Source: an uncultured Hyphomonadaceae bacterium (GTDB taxonomy: Bacteria; Pseudomonadota; Alphaproteobacteria; Caulobacterales; Maricaulaceae). Taken from it: a stretch of 64,000 nt of DNA. Every line of letters begins with the position of its first letter. Position 1 is the first letter of the stretch. Of the stretch, positions 1 to 8,556 are shown in pieces. The notes beneath the pieces are model-generated. The model did no database searches, was not told the origin of the DNA, and saw only the letters and a program-made list of their open reading frames with translations. The stretch is from contig CAJXPX010000001.1 of assembly GCA_913058335.1 (NCBI GenBank), forward strand, positions 308,618-372,617, in the 5' to 3' direction. Made by a program: the position numbers and the translations under genes.

Positions 1-83
1 ATATTCGCGATATTATTTGAAATAACATCGACCCGGGTTTGTTGCGCCGCCATTCCTGTTGCGGCTATTTTTAGAGCGTTCAT
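1..83 (-). CDS. flgG: Flagellar distal rod protein FlgG (N-terminal fragment)
   Basis: Only the first 27 or so codons lie in the window; the gene continues beyond the left edge. The peptide begins MNALKIAATGMAAQQTRVD and continues into a SNNIAN motif, the rod/hook family N-terminus that forms the axial coiled coil of the distal rod. The ATG at 81-83 is preceded by a strong ribosome binding site (AGGGAGGT). It follows flgF by 36 bases on the same strand, the usual flgF-flgG order. Family assignment rests on the N-terminus only, but the FlgG signature is distinctive. Confidence 0.85.
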   Translation of the reverse strand, partial: MNALKIAATGMAAQQTRVDVISNNIAN

Positions 84-119
84 CCTGAACCTCCCTTTGT
101 TGCGGCCTAAAAGCAGACC

Positions 120-857
120 TTAAGAAATTTGCCTTATTGTTGTAATCGTTTGTTTGATCCGTTCATCTTCCATTTCGAGAAGTTTCTGACCGGCATCATA
201 ATGACGTTGAACCTCAATCATGCGAGCAATTTCGCTAACTGGTTCAACATTACTGTCTTCTAGATATCCCTGTAGGATCGTGCCTGTTTCTAATGGCTCG
301 AAACCGCCATTTGAAATCCAGTTGTTTCCCCCTGCCCGGGAAAGCTCAGTCTCATTGGCCGTCACCAATCCTAAACGACCCAATTCAATACCACCGGCGC
401 TAAGGCTGCCATCCGGAGAGATAATAATTTTATCCGCTTCCAAAGGAATTTGGATTTGCCCTTCGCCCGCATCCAAAACGGCGTGGCCGTCAGGGTTAAT
501 GAGCAGGCCATCAGCGTTCGTCATAAAATGGCCCGCCCGGGTCAATTGGGTCTGTCCGTCCACATCCACCAAGAAGAAACCTTCGCCTTGAATGGCCACG
601 TCCAAACTACCACCTGTTGAGCGCATTTCCCCGTCTGAGAAGTTACTGGAGTGGGCCGCTAATCGTCCCATAGACAGAGAATGGCGCGCGGTATCTGCTG
701 CTCCGGGCGAGCCGACGGCTGCAACATATTCCGAGAAGATCGCACCTTCTTTCTTATATCCAACCGTATTGGCGTTCGCGATATTGTTCGCAATAGTATT
801 TAACTCTTTCATCAGACCCGATTGTCTGGAGAGATTTACGTAGCTCGCATTATCCAT
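120..857 (-). CDS. flgF: Flagellar basal-body rod protein FlgF
   Basis: A 245-residue proximal rod protein, normal for FlgF. The N-terminus has SGLMKELNTIANNIANANT followed by VGYKK, the conserved rod-family motif. The middle has SLDVAIQGEGFFLVD and LTRAGHFM, typical of the FlgE/F/G core. The C-terminus (EIARMIEVQRHYD, then KLLEMEDERIKQTI) is the second coiled-coil half. It is exported by the flagellar type III apparatus, so no Sec signal is expected or seen. Its start overlaps the 3' end of the upstream unknown gene by 8 bases, so both are probably on one transcript with motA upstream and flgG downstream. Confidence 0.95.
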   Translation of the reverse strand: MDNASYVNLSRQSGLMKELNTIANNIANANTVGYKKEGAIFSEYVAAVGSPGAADTARHSLSMGRLAAHSSNFSDGEMRSTGGSLDVAIQGEGFFLVDVDGQTQLTRAGHFMTNADGLLINPDGHAVLDAGEGQIQIPLEADKIIISPDGSLSAGGIELGRLGLVTANETELSRAGGNNWISNGGFEPLETGTILQGYLEDSNVEPVSEIARMIEVQRHYDAGQKLLEMEDERIKQTITTIRQIS

Positions 858-2754
858 GATTTAAAAAGGCCTTCGAAATCTTGATTTGCTCTTCTAAGTC
901 AATAAGTTGAGATGAAAGTGTCGCTCTCCACTTCGCTCCTTCTAGAACCGGCGAGCCTATAGCTGGTTTGGAGAGAACTTCTAAAATTGACGTGTCACCC
1001 TGATTGTTCGAGGGCGCCATCTCTAAATCCTGTTCTTTTGAATTTACCTCTAATACGTCATTAGAACTTTGACGCTCTGACAGATCTTGCGCTTTGGACC
1101 AGTTTTGCTCAAGCCAAGCGACGTTAATTTCATAAGACGATTTGCGATCATTTTCTTCCAGATCATTTAACGCAAGTTTGGCAAGAGACATGTCTGAGTG
1201 GATCATGGCGTAATCTAAAATTTTGGCCTCTAAACCCTTTAAAGTGAGAGCTGAAGCAGATTGGTATTCCGCGGCTCCAAACGTCTTGGCTTTTAAGGCC
1301 AGAAGAATTCGAGCCTGTTCAATGCTTAGTTTCAGATCGGAACTAATTGCCTCACCACCCCTTTGTATGGCCGTCACCAATTCCGGCAGGCTAAGATTTA
1401 GAGACACTTTCAAAGCCCTTAATTTCAAAGTTTCCCAGACCTGTGCGGCTTTTAGGAATTCGGTTTCACGAAAAAACGTATCCAGAGCTGTGGACTGTAC
1501 GGCTTGGTTTTCGCTTTCAAGATGTTCTAATAAAGCTGTCGCAATCTCGGTTTGAGCCAAGGTATATTCAGCCGTCCCTATTCTCAAAAAAGATTTTGTT
1601 GACTGAATAGCGTCATTCAAACGGCCTTGTTGACGTTGTCCCTTCACGAGCTCGAATGCCGCTTGTTGGCCCCCTGAAGTTTCTTTTAACTGCGCGCTAA
1701 CATCTCGCAGGTCTGCCTCTAGAGACTTACTGAGCTTTTCTCCCTCCTGCGACTCGATCTCTGCGATATGGCTGACAGCCTTCGCCCGATAAACGCTGCC
1801 ACGTTCCGATAAATAACTGAATTTCGCAGATGCTTGATCCGGTCCCGTCATTTTTTCAAGAAGAGCTGTCAAATATAGGTAGTTATCATCTGAAGTACGG
1901 TTCTGCGGCAGTGGGCTTCCGTTTTCACGGGCCTTATTTTCCAACTTTTCCCAAATATGTTCTGCGAACTTATTTTGATTATTTTCAGCCGCGACTATGG
2001 CGGTCGTCACCAATAACTGTCCTTTCAAAACCTCAGGAAAATCATTTATAGCGTAAAGCGTATCTCTAATCTTCGGCATATTTAACGGCTTTGAATATTG
2101 CCCTGGGTCTTCCAAAAAAGCCCAAAGAAAGCCGATTTGATTACAAGATTTATAAGCCGAAACAACTTTATCTTTTGGCCGAACTTCGGGGAAAGCGACA
2201 ATCTTTGCGACTTGCTTTAAGGCTATTCCTTTTACCGAAACATCGTGCGTTAGAACTTCCAAGGCCTCATCCCCCAAGCCAAGAGCAATGTAATGCCTTG
2301 CGAGATTGAGAGCTTTACCGCCATCTTTATCACTACTGTAATTTGCTTTGGCCCCTGACAGGGCGTCATAATCTTTCACGTCTTCCAGATCAGAAAAATT
2401 GAGAGTATCTGCAATATTGCAGCTAAATGATTCAGCTGGCTTCACTGTTGTTTCGACATCTAAGGCCGTCCCCGCCTCAGTCGCGCCGCCTTCAGAGTTC
2501 GTCCTTACGGGCTTGACCTCGGCAGGTTTTGCGTCATTTGATTTGGTACGAACAAACCCTTGCTCCTGAGCGTCTTTCAAAATAGCCGCCAAGGTATCAG
2601 AGGCAGAATCGACTGAATAGGCACCGAACCGGTTTGCTACATCTGCTTCATCAGCCCCCGTCAATGACCCGCTTAGAACGGAAAATGAGGCGACCGCCAA
2701 AGCAGCCCCTCTTACAGTTTTTCGCGAAAGGATATGAAGGTGCGCTCCGTTCAT
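850..2754 (-). CDS. Unrecognised exported helical protein in the motA-flgF operon
   Basis: I do not recognise this 634-residue protein. The N-terminus carries a basic stretch (SRKTVRG) and a hydrophobic run (AALAVASFSVLSGSLTG) that look like a Sec signal peptide, so it is probably periplasmic. The rest is rich in Ala, Leu, Glu and Lys with amphipathic helical segments, suggesting a TPR- or solenoid-like fold. It has exactly two cysteines, at about residues 112 and 204, which could form a disulfide. The motA stop and this start share TGATG (ATG at 2752-2754), indicating translational coupling, and the 3' end overlaps flgF. By position and export it could be a stator or rod accessory factor comparable to rhizobial MotC; that is inference, not homology I can show. 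Confidence 0.8.
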   Translation of the reverse strand: MNGAHLHILSRKTVRGAALAVASFSVLSGSLTGADEADVANRFGAYSVDSASDTLAAILKDAQEQGFVRTKSNDAKPAEVKPVRTNSEGGATEAGTALDVETTVKPAESFSCNIADTLNFSDLEDVKDYDALSGAKANYSSDKDGGKALNLARHYIALGLGDEALEVLTHDVSVKGIALKQVAKIVAFPEVRPKDKVVSAYKSCNQIGFLWAFLEDPGQYSKPLNMPKIRDTLYAINDFPEVLKGQLLVTTAIVAAENNQNKFAEHIWEKLENKARENGSPLPQNRTSDDNYLYLTALLEKMTGPDQASAKFSYLSERGSVYRAKAVSHIAEIESQEGEKLSKSLEADLRDVSAQLKETSGGQQAAFELVKGQRQQGRLNDAIQSTKSFLRIGTAEYTLAQTEIATALLEHLESENQAVQSTALDTFFRETEFLKAAQVWETLKLRALKVSLNLSLPELVTAIQRGGEAISSDLKLSIEQARILLALKAKTFGAAEYQSASALTLKGLEAKILDYAMIHSDMSLAKLALNDLEENDRKSSYEINVAWLEQNWSKAQDLSERQSSNDVLEVNSKEQDLEMAPSNNQGDTSILEVLSKPAIGSPVLEGAKWRATLSSQLIDLEEQIKISKAFLNHG

Positions 2755-3623
2755 CAAGCCGCCACTTTTCTGAGCTCTTTCAAAGCCTCTTCGATAGAAG
2801 TAAAACTTGGGCGTTGATGTTTCGGAGCGCTTCTACGCGCCACTTCAATCGCAATTTGAGTTTCATTTTTATGAAGACTGGAAACCAGAACTTCTCTTAT
2901 CAGAGCATAAAAATAATGTTCCTGCTCTCGTATTGATTTCACTTTATTGGCGAAAGGGCCGACAAGGGAGTAAGCGAGAAATACGCCTAAAAATGTTCCA
3001 ACGAGCGCACCGCCAATCATTCCGCCCAAAACTTCCGGCGGCTTATCAATTGACGCCATCGTTTTGATGACGCCCAAAACCGCAGCGACAATTCCTAACG
3101 CAGGTAACGCATCTGCCATATTTTGCAAAGCATGCGAACCGTGAAGGGCTTCTTCTTTCATCCCTTCGAGCTGCTTATCTAAAAGCTCTTCCACCTGATA
3201 AACATCATCAAAGTTCATCAACATAGAGCGGATGGTGTCGCAAATAAGCTCGACAAATTGTGTGGACGCCAAAATGCGAGGATATTGTTGAAACAACGCG
3301 GATTCTTCCGGGTTTTCAATATGCTCTTCAACTTTTACAGGGCTTTCTTTTGAAATACGGACAAGTTCATGCATCAGACAGAGAAGGTCTTGATAGTCAG
3401 ATTTTTTCCACTTTGGGCCTTTGAATACTGCCAGGATATCTTTTCCGGTTGATTTGATGGTGTGCATGTCGTTTCCGCACGCAAAAGCCCCGATAGCGGC
3501 GCCGCCAATAATCATCATTTCATAGGGAAGTGAATGAAGAATAATCTCCAGCTTGCCCCCGGCGAGCATATACCCACCAAAGACACAAATCACTGTTAAA
3601 ATAATACCGAAGATGGAGCTCAT
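2754..3623 (-). CDS. motA: Flagellar motor stator protein MotA
   Basis: A 289-residue inner-membrane ion-channel subunit of the stator, normal length. Residues 1-50 hold two membrane segments (IFGIILTVICVFGGYMLAGG and MMIIGGAAIGAF). A long cytoplasmic loop follows, containing HELVRISKESPVKVEEHIE. Residues about 165-220 hold the other two membrane helices, with the conserved ADALPALGIVAAVLGVIKTM and GGMIGGALVGTFLGVF. The gene leads a minus-strand operon with an unknown exported protein and flgF. Unlike enterobacteria, motA and motB are not adjacent here: motB lies about 1.2 kb away on the opposite strand, a split also seen in other alphaproteobacteria. Confidence 0.96.
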   Translation of the reverse strand: MSSIFGIILTVICVFGGYMLAGGKLEIILHSLPYEMMIIGGAAIGAFACGNDMHTIKSTGKDILAVFKGPKWKKSDYQDLLCLMHELVRISKESPVKVEEHIENPEESALFQQYPRILASTQFVELICDTIRSMLMNFDDVYQVEELLDKQLEGMKEEALHGSHALQNMADALPALGIVAAVLGVIKTMASIDKPPEVLGGMIGGALVGTFLGVFLAYSLVGPFANKVKSIREQEHYFYALIREVLVSSLHKNETQIAIEVARRSAPKHQRPSFTSIEEALKELRKVAA

Positions 3624-3711
3624 GCAGTGAGCCTTACCATCCTATATATTACCTATTCTTTAAGAATGTTCTGTTTACGCGCTTGACTAAGTTTTAAGCA
3701 CATTTTTAATG

Positions 3712-4683
3712 TCAGCAGATGACATCACTGCGAAACTCTTCAGAGATATCCTCGCTTAGCTTCACAGCCCTATGGGTTTTATGAATCCCCAATAAGCCAT
3801 TAGCCACCGCAAGACGTTGATTTCGCATTTCCACTTCAAGACTTATATTTTCCAGTGAGACTCCGGGAAGCGGTAAAATTTGACCAATCTCCAACCGGGT
3901 GCAATCTGCAACCGACATTTGAAAACTGTCAAGAACTGCTCTGACGGACGTAACGCTTTTATCAATATGCCTTCCGAGATATTTTGCATTTTCCGGCAAT
4001 AGGACATCTTCCGCCGGCTTAGACCCAATTTTAGCGACTTCGAGTGCCCTCTCCAAAAAACTTTGTGGCAAAATGATTTTTAACGATACTATTTGCGCTT
4101 CGTCACTTTCTGCCAACTGGGCTTGAAAGCTCATATCAATTTGTCGCCAGGCTTTATGTGCATCCGACATCAGAAAAGCTGTCAGCTCTGTTTCTTCTTT
4201 TTGAAAGTCTACGAAATTTAATTGAGGCTTAGTTTTATCGTCCGAATTTTTCTCTACTTCAGAGGCACCCAGCATTTTCACAAGGTCTTTTTTTAAAACC
4301 GTAATGAGGGGTTCCATCATGAAGAGATCCAGCTCCGAGACTGAATAACTATCTGCCCCGGCAAAGTCTCTGAGCTTCCCGTCGATTCCGCTCTTATTTA
4401 AAATCGCAGCAAGTGTTGTATCGAAAAGAAACAGGCCTTCAGTCGATTTTTCATCCGGTCCAAACCCTGCATATAGTCCCTGTTCCGGGAGCGCCTTGAC
4501 CAATTCTTCTCGAGCTAACCCATTTGTGGTGAAGCCACTCACTGTCCAGCTCAGTTCTGAGGTCAACTCTTCGAGTAGCTGCAAACATCCCTTCGTGGTT
4601 TCTTTCCAGAGACGAGCGACATCTGCGTCACTTATGTCTGAAACAGCAGATTGGGTCGTCATTTTTTTGCGTAATACGCTCAT
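3712..4683 (-). CDS. fliM: Divergent flagellar motor switch protein FliM-like
   Basis: A 323-residue protein, close to FliM length (about 330). The C-terminal 75 residues contain LEIGQILPLPGVSLENISLE followed by LAVANGLLGIHKTHRAVKL, which fits the SpoA (FliM/FliN C-terminal) fold forming the C-ring. The middle part is weakly conserved, and the usual N-terminal CheY-binding peptide (EIDALL-like) is not visible. The first ATG at 4683 and a second at M8 are both possible; neither has a clear ribosome binding site. It is a lone gene between motA (same strand) and the divergent motB. Together with fliG and fliN in this window it would complete the switch complex. The family is inferred mainly from the SpoA domain and context. 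Confidence 0.75.
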   Translation of the reverse strand: MSVLRKKMTTQSAVSDISDADVARLWKETTKGCLQLLEELTSELSWTVSGFTTNGLAREELVKALPEQGLYAGFGPDEKSTEGLFLFDTTLAAILNKSGIDGKLRDFAGADSYSVSELDLFMMEPLITVLKKDLVKMLGASEVEKNSDDKTKPQLNFVDFQKEETELTAFLMSDAHKAWRQIDMSFQAQLAESDEAQIVSLKIILPQSFLERALEVAKIGSKPAEDVLLPENAKYLGRHIDKSVTSVRAVLDSFQMSVADCTRLEIGQILPLPGVSLENISLEVEMRNQRLAVANGLLGIHKTHRAVKLSEDISEEFRSDVIC

Positions 4684-4835
4684 TATAGTCCCGGTGTTCT
4701 ATTGTGCCTGTCCTGAATAGATATCCAACCCTTGCAATTCTCTTAATTTTTAAGTGAATTTTAACCGTGTTTCTTACTGCCAAACTTAGACTTTCCTGTC
4801 ACATTTCATCCCAACACAAAGATGGGTTGTAAATA

Positions 4836-5621
4836 ATGAGTGACGCGCCGCGCCCGATAATCATCAGGAAGAAGAAGGTTTACGCGGCGGAAGGGCACCA
4901 TGGCGGAGCTTGGAAAGTTGCCTATGCAGATTTCGTAACGGCAATGATGGCGTTCTTTCTTTTGATGTGGCTCTTGAACGCTACAACTGAAGAACAGCGT
5001 AAAGGAATTGCAGATTACTTTAACCCCAGTATTCCCCTCGCTGCTGTATCCGGGGGAGGTTCAGACGCATTACAAGGCGATTCCATTTTTGCTGATTTTA
5101 CGATTGCGAAAAACGGCACCGGTGCCGATAAAAAAGCTCCTGAGAAAGCCGTAAAGCAGGATATATCTGATATAGATAAACAGGTAGAATCACTAAACAA
5201 AGCCTTAGCCGCAGAAAAAAATGGTCTCGCCGCACATATGCAAATAAAGATGAGTCCAGAAGGACTGGTCATCGAATTAACTGATCAACGTGAAGACCCC
5301 CTCTTTAGGTCCGGAAGCGCTAGCCCCTCTCCTGTTTTGTCGCGCCTCACTCAAATTGTGGCAGAGTCTTTCAACTCAATTGCAAATGATATAAAAATTG
5401 TAGGGCATACAGATAGTTTTAGCTTCAAAGGTAACTCTAGCTATTCAAACTGGGAACTTTCAACCGACCGAGCCAATACGGCTCGCAGATTACTCTCTCA
5501 ACATGGTTTTCCTTTAAAACAAATTTCAGAGGTCTCCGGAAAATCCTCGACGGAGCCTTTATCGAATGATCCGTCTTCTCCGCAAAACAGACGGATATCC
5601 ATCACGATATTACACAGCTAA
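4836..5621 (+). CDS. motB: Flagellar motor stator protein MotB
   Basis: A 261-residue stator subunit. The N-terminal tail IIIRKKKVYAAEGHHGGAWK is followed by the single membrane helix with the proton-binding aspartate (VAYADFVTAMMAFFLLMWLL). A plug/linker region follows. The C-terminal OmpA-like peptidoglycan-binding domain shows IKIVGHTDS, YSNWELSTDRANTARRLL and NRRISITI. It anchors the MotA/B complex to the cell wall. It is transcribed divergently from the FliM-like gene across about 150 bases, which must carry both promoters, and lies upstream of flgE on the same strand. It is somewhat shorter than many alphaproteobacterial MotB proteins. Confidence 0.96.
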   Translation: MSDAPRPIIIRKKKVYAAEGHHGGAWKVAYADFVTAMMAFFLLMWLLNATTEEQRKGIADYFNPSIPLAAVSGGGSDALQGDSIFADFTIAKNGTGADKKAPEKAVKQDISDIDKQVESLNKALAAEKNGLAAHMQIKMSPEGLVIELTDQREDPLFRSGSASPSPVLSRLTQIVAESFNSIANDIKIVGHTDSFSFKGNSSYSNWELSTDRANTARRLLSQHGFPLKQISEVSGKSSTEPLSNDPSSPQNRRISITILHS

Positions 5622-5726
5622 GTCACTGTGTTTTATGGCTTTCTAAGACGTCTCTTCCTTTACACACTTTATTAACCGCGCCCGTCTAACTTTGAAGCAC
5701 ATACATTTACTTCAAGGATTGAACGA

Positions 5727-7019
5727 ATGACTATATCTTCCTCCCTAAATGCAGGGGTCATGGGTCTAAACGTCAATGCGACACGCTTGGCAACCATCTC
5801 GGACAATATCGCTAACTCCGCCACTTATGGTTACAAGAGAAGCGATGTTGATTTTTCAAGTCTAGTCATCGATCAAGGCCAATCCAGTTACTCTGCCGGT
5901 GGTGTTCGTGCGACGAATTATAAAGATGTCACCAGCACAGGTTCGCTTATCTCGACAGGTCGTTCGTTAGATATAGCTATTGATGGCAATGGTATGATCC
6001 CGGTCACAAACTTCGCAGGTGTCTCTCAAAATGGCGGAGAACGTGATTTTATGATGGTCCCAACTGGCGGGTTTTCCGCTGACGAAGATGGATTTCTTCG
6101 AACCACAAGCGGTTTATACCTTCTGGGATGGCCTACTGACGCCGCCGGAAATGTAGAAAATGCCAGCCGAGGCAATACAGCCGGTTTGCAACCCGTAAAT
6201 ACGAGCATCGGACAATTCAGCGCAGAACCGACACGAAATCTTAATCTCGGTGTAAACCTACCAGCGGATGTTGGCGGATTAACTGATCCTTTTGTCCTTC
6301 CTATCGACTATTATGATGCGTTGGGACTTGGACAGTCTCTCTCATTAACATTTGAACCAGACACAGCGGCTGGAGCCGCCCCGAATAGCTGGAATGTGAC
6401 TATCACAGATAGTGCAGGCGACCCTACCGTCCCGGTCGCTTCATTTGGCGTAACTTTTAATGGCAACGTAAATGGGGGCTCCATCGCCTCCGTGACCGCC
6501 GGCGCAGGCGCAACATATAATGAAACCACCGGAGAACTTGCATTTGCCGTAGAAGGTGGCCCTATGAATGCCTTTATTGGTCGGCCCAACGGAACATCAG
6601 GTCTGACACAATTAGGAACAAGCTTTTCGCCTTATGATGTCGTGAAAGACGGTTCCCCTGTTGGTGACCTTCAGTCCGTTGAGGTAACGCCAGAAGGATT
6701 CTTGGAAGCTGTATATAATACCGGATTCCGCCGGACAATCTTTCAAGTCCCTGTCGCAGATGTCCCTAATGCAAATGGCTTGGAAGCCTTAGGCAATCAG
6801 GCTTACACCACCTCTTCTGACAGCGGCGACGTCTATCTCTGGGATGCCGGAGACGGCCCAACGGGTAATCTTGCCGGTTATGCTTTGATGGAATCCAATA
6901 CAGATATTGCCTCAGAACTTACCAACCTGATTGAAACTCAGCGTGCTTATTCTTCAAACGCCAAAATCATTCAAACTGTTGACGAAATGTTGCAGGAAAC
7001 AACAAACCTCAAACGCTAG
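5727..7019 (+). CDS. flgE: Flagellar hook protein FlgE
   Basis: A 430-residue hook subunit. The N-terminus SSSLNAGVMGLNVNATRLAT and the following SDNIANSATYGYKR are the axial family motif. RSLDIAIDGNGMIPV corresponds to the FlgE/F/G core, where many homologues have a GNGFF sequence instead. The C-terminus ALMESNTDIASELTNLIETQ and the following RAYSSNAKII-TVDEML is diagnostic. A ribosome binding site (AAGGA) precedes the ATG. It is the first of the hook genes flgE-flgK-flgL-flgI on the plus strand. FlgE is exported by the flagellar machine and polymerises on the rod. Confidence 0.95.
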   Translation: MTISSSLNAGVMGLNVNATRLATISDNIANSATYGYKRSDVDFSSLVIDQGQSSYSAGGVRATNYKDVTSTGSLISTGRSLDIAIDGNGMIPVTNFAGVSQNGGERDFMMVPTGGFSADEDGFLRTTSGLYLLGWPTDAAGNVENASRGNTAGLQPVNTSIGQFSAEPTRNLNLGVNLPADVGGLTDPFVLPIDYYDALGLGQSLSLTFEPDTAAGAAPNSWNVTITDSAGDPTVPVASFGVTFNGNVNGGSIASVTAGAGATYNETTGELAFAVEGGPMNAFIGRPNGTSGLTQLGTSFSPYDVVKDGSPVGDLQSVEVTPEGFLEAVYNTGFRRTIFQVPVADVPNANGLEALGNQAYTTSSDSGDVYLWDAGDGPTGNLAGYALMESNTDIASELTNLIETQRAYSSNAKIIQTVDEMLQETTNLKR

Positions 7020-7078
7020 GGGTAGCCTTTGAAAGTCGCCGAGAAACGTCTGCTTAAATCCGTAAACGGAACGCCTAA

Positions 7079-8548
7079 ATGTCTTTAACGCAAGCTTTAT
7101 CCAGCGCTAATTCGGGCCTTGCGAGTAGTAGTCGTCGGGCAGATGTTGCTGCCTCCAACATTGCGAATGCTTCCACGCCGGGCTATGTCCGGCGCTCTGT
7201 TGTTACGTCTGAAAATGTTTCCGGAAGCCAAGGAAATGGCGTCCGTGTATCGGCTATTGAACGCGCTCAGGATATGGCGATCAGCCGCCTCAGACGCGAC
7301 GCTGATTCTGCTGCCGGACGGTCTTCAGTCATGGCGCAGGCCTATCAGACTCTAAATACAGAACTCGGCAGTCCCGGGGATGGGTACGGCCTATTTGCCA
7401 CTCTTGAAAATTTTGAAGCCTCTTTAAAAAGTCTTGAGGCCACACCTGAATCTGCCGCGCTCCAAAATGCTGTCTTCTCAGCGGCTAACGAAACGGCTCA
7501 CCAATTTAATGCCTTGTCACACATTGCCACCTCAATGCGGGAAACAGCCGACAATAATATTGCGCGTTCAGTTCAAAAGGTGAACGACTCTCTTTACCGT
7601 TTGCAGGAGTTAAACACACAAATCAGCGGATTAAATGAACTCAGCGGCGAAGGCGCCGCTTTGGAGGATGAACGGCAAAGACTGATCGACGAAATTTCCA
7701 ACATCATTCCCATAAAAGATATTGCGCGCGACAATGGCCAAGTCGATATTCTAACCACCTCCGGGGTTTATTTACTGTCTGGAACGGTAAAAGAGCTTTC
7801 TTTTGAGCGTGCCGGCGTCATTACCGAAACAGACCGTTTCGGAGAAACAGGTAGCCGACTCTCTGGACTCTTTGTAGGGGAGCAGGAATTAACACCAGGT
7901 ACAAATGGACGACATGCGCTTCAATCCGGCAGCTTAGCCGGTGAATTTGCTATTCGAGACTCTGTTGCGACGGAGTTTTCCGACTCTCTTGATGGATTAG
8001 CGGCGGATTTAATTACCCGTTTTTCTGACGACGCTTTGGATCCAACGAAAGCCGCAGGCGCACCCGGAATATTTACAGATAAAGGGGCGGCTTTTGATGC
8101 GGCAAATCTTTCCGGCGCAGCCTCTCGATTTAGCCTGAATAGCGCCATTAACCCCAATGCAGGCGGCGACGTTTCGCGCCTTAGAGATGGACTTGGCGCA
8201 ACGACTCCCGGAAACACCGGAAACACCTCAATTATTACGGCGATGCTTGATGCGTTGAATGCGCCGCAAGACGCTCCTACTGGGACATCGTTACAAGGGC
8301 AGTTTTCTGTCATAGGGGCAACCGCCGGTTTCACTTCCCAGATCGGGGAACAGACTTTGCGTCATGACTCCATCAATGCAAGCACAACGGCCCGCCGCGA
8401 TATTCTTAGTGATACAGAATTAAGTCAATCTGCGGTTGATACGGATGCAGAATTGCAAAACCTTTTGGTTATCGAGCAGGCTTACGCCGCTAATGCACGG
8501 GTCATTCAGACCATTGGCGACATGCTTGACCGTCTGATGCAGCTTTAG
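7079..8548 (+). CDS. flgK: Flagellar hook-associated protein FlgK (HAP1)
   Basis: A 489-residue junction protein between hook and filament. The N-terminus has ALSSANSGLASSSRRADVAA and SNIANASTPGYVRR, and the C-terminus has LLVIEQAYAANARVIQTIGD, both matching FlgK. The central region contains NELSGEGAALEDERQRLIDE, typical of the HAP1 D1 region. The start lies 59 bases after flgE. It is shorter than enterobacterial FlgK (about 550), mainly in the variable middle. It is followed 8 bases later by flgL, the other junction protein. Confidence 0.95.
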   Translation: MSLTQALSSANSGLASSSRRADVAASNIANASTPGYVRRSVVTSENVSGSQGNGVRVSAIERAQDMAISRLRRDADSAAGRSSVMAQAYQTLNTELGSPGDGYGLFATLENFEASLKSLEATPESAALQNAVFSAANETAHQFNALSHIATSMRETADNNIARSVQKVNDSLYRLQELNTQISGLNELSGEGAALEDERQRLIDEISNIIPIKDIARDNGQVDILTTSGVYLLSGTVKELSFERAGVITETDRFGETGSRLSGLFVGEQELTPGTNGRHALQSGSLAGEFAIRDSVATEFSDSLDGLAADLITRFSDDALDPTKAAGAPGIFTDKGAAFDAANLSGAASRFSLNSAINPNAGGDVSRLRDGLGATTPGNTGNTSIITAMLDALNAPQDAPTGTSLQGQFSVIGATAGFTSQIGEQTLRHDSINASTTARRDILSDTELSQSAVDTDAELQNLLVIEQAYAANARVIQTIGDMLDRLMQL

Positions 8549-8556
8549 GATCTGAC

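Noticed and set aside
2634-2936. 100-codon plus-strand frame over the motA/unknown gene junction
   Set aside because: It is antisense to two coupled genes and has no recognisable features.
5622-5726. TGGC in the flgE upstream region as a sigma-54 promoter
   Set aside because: The expected downstream GC element at the right spacing is missing, so I do not call a sigma-54 promoter.
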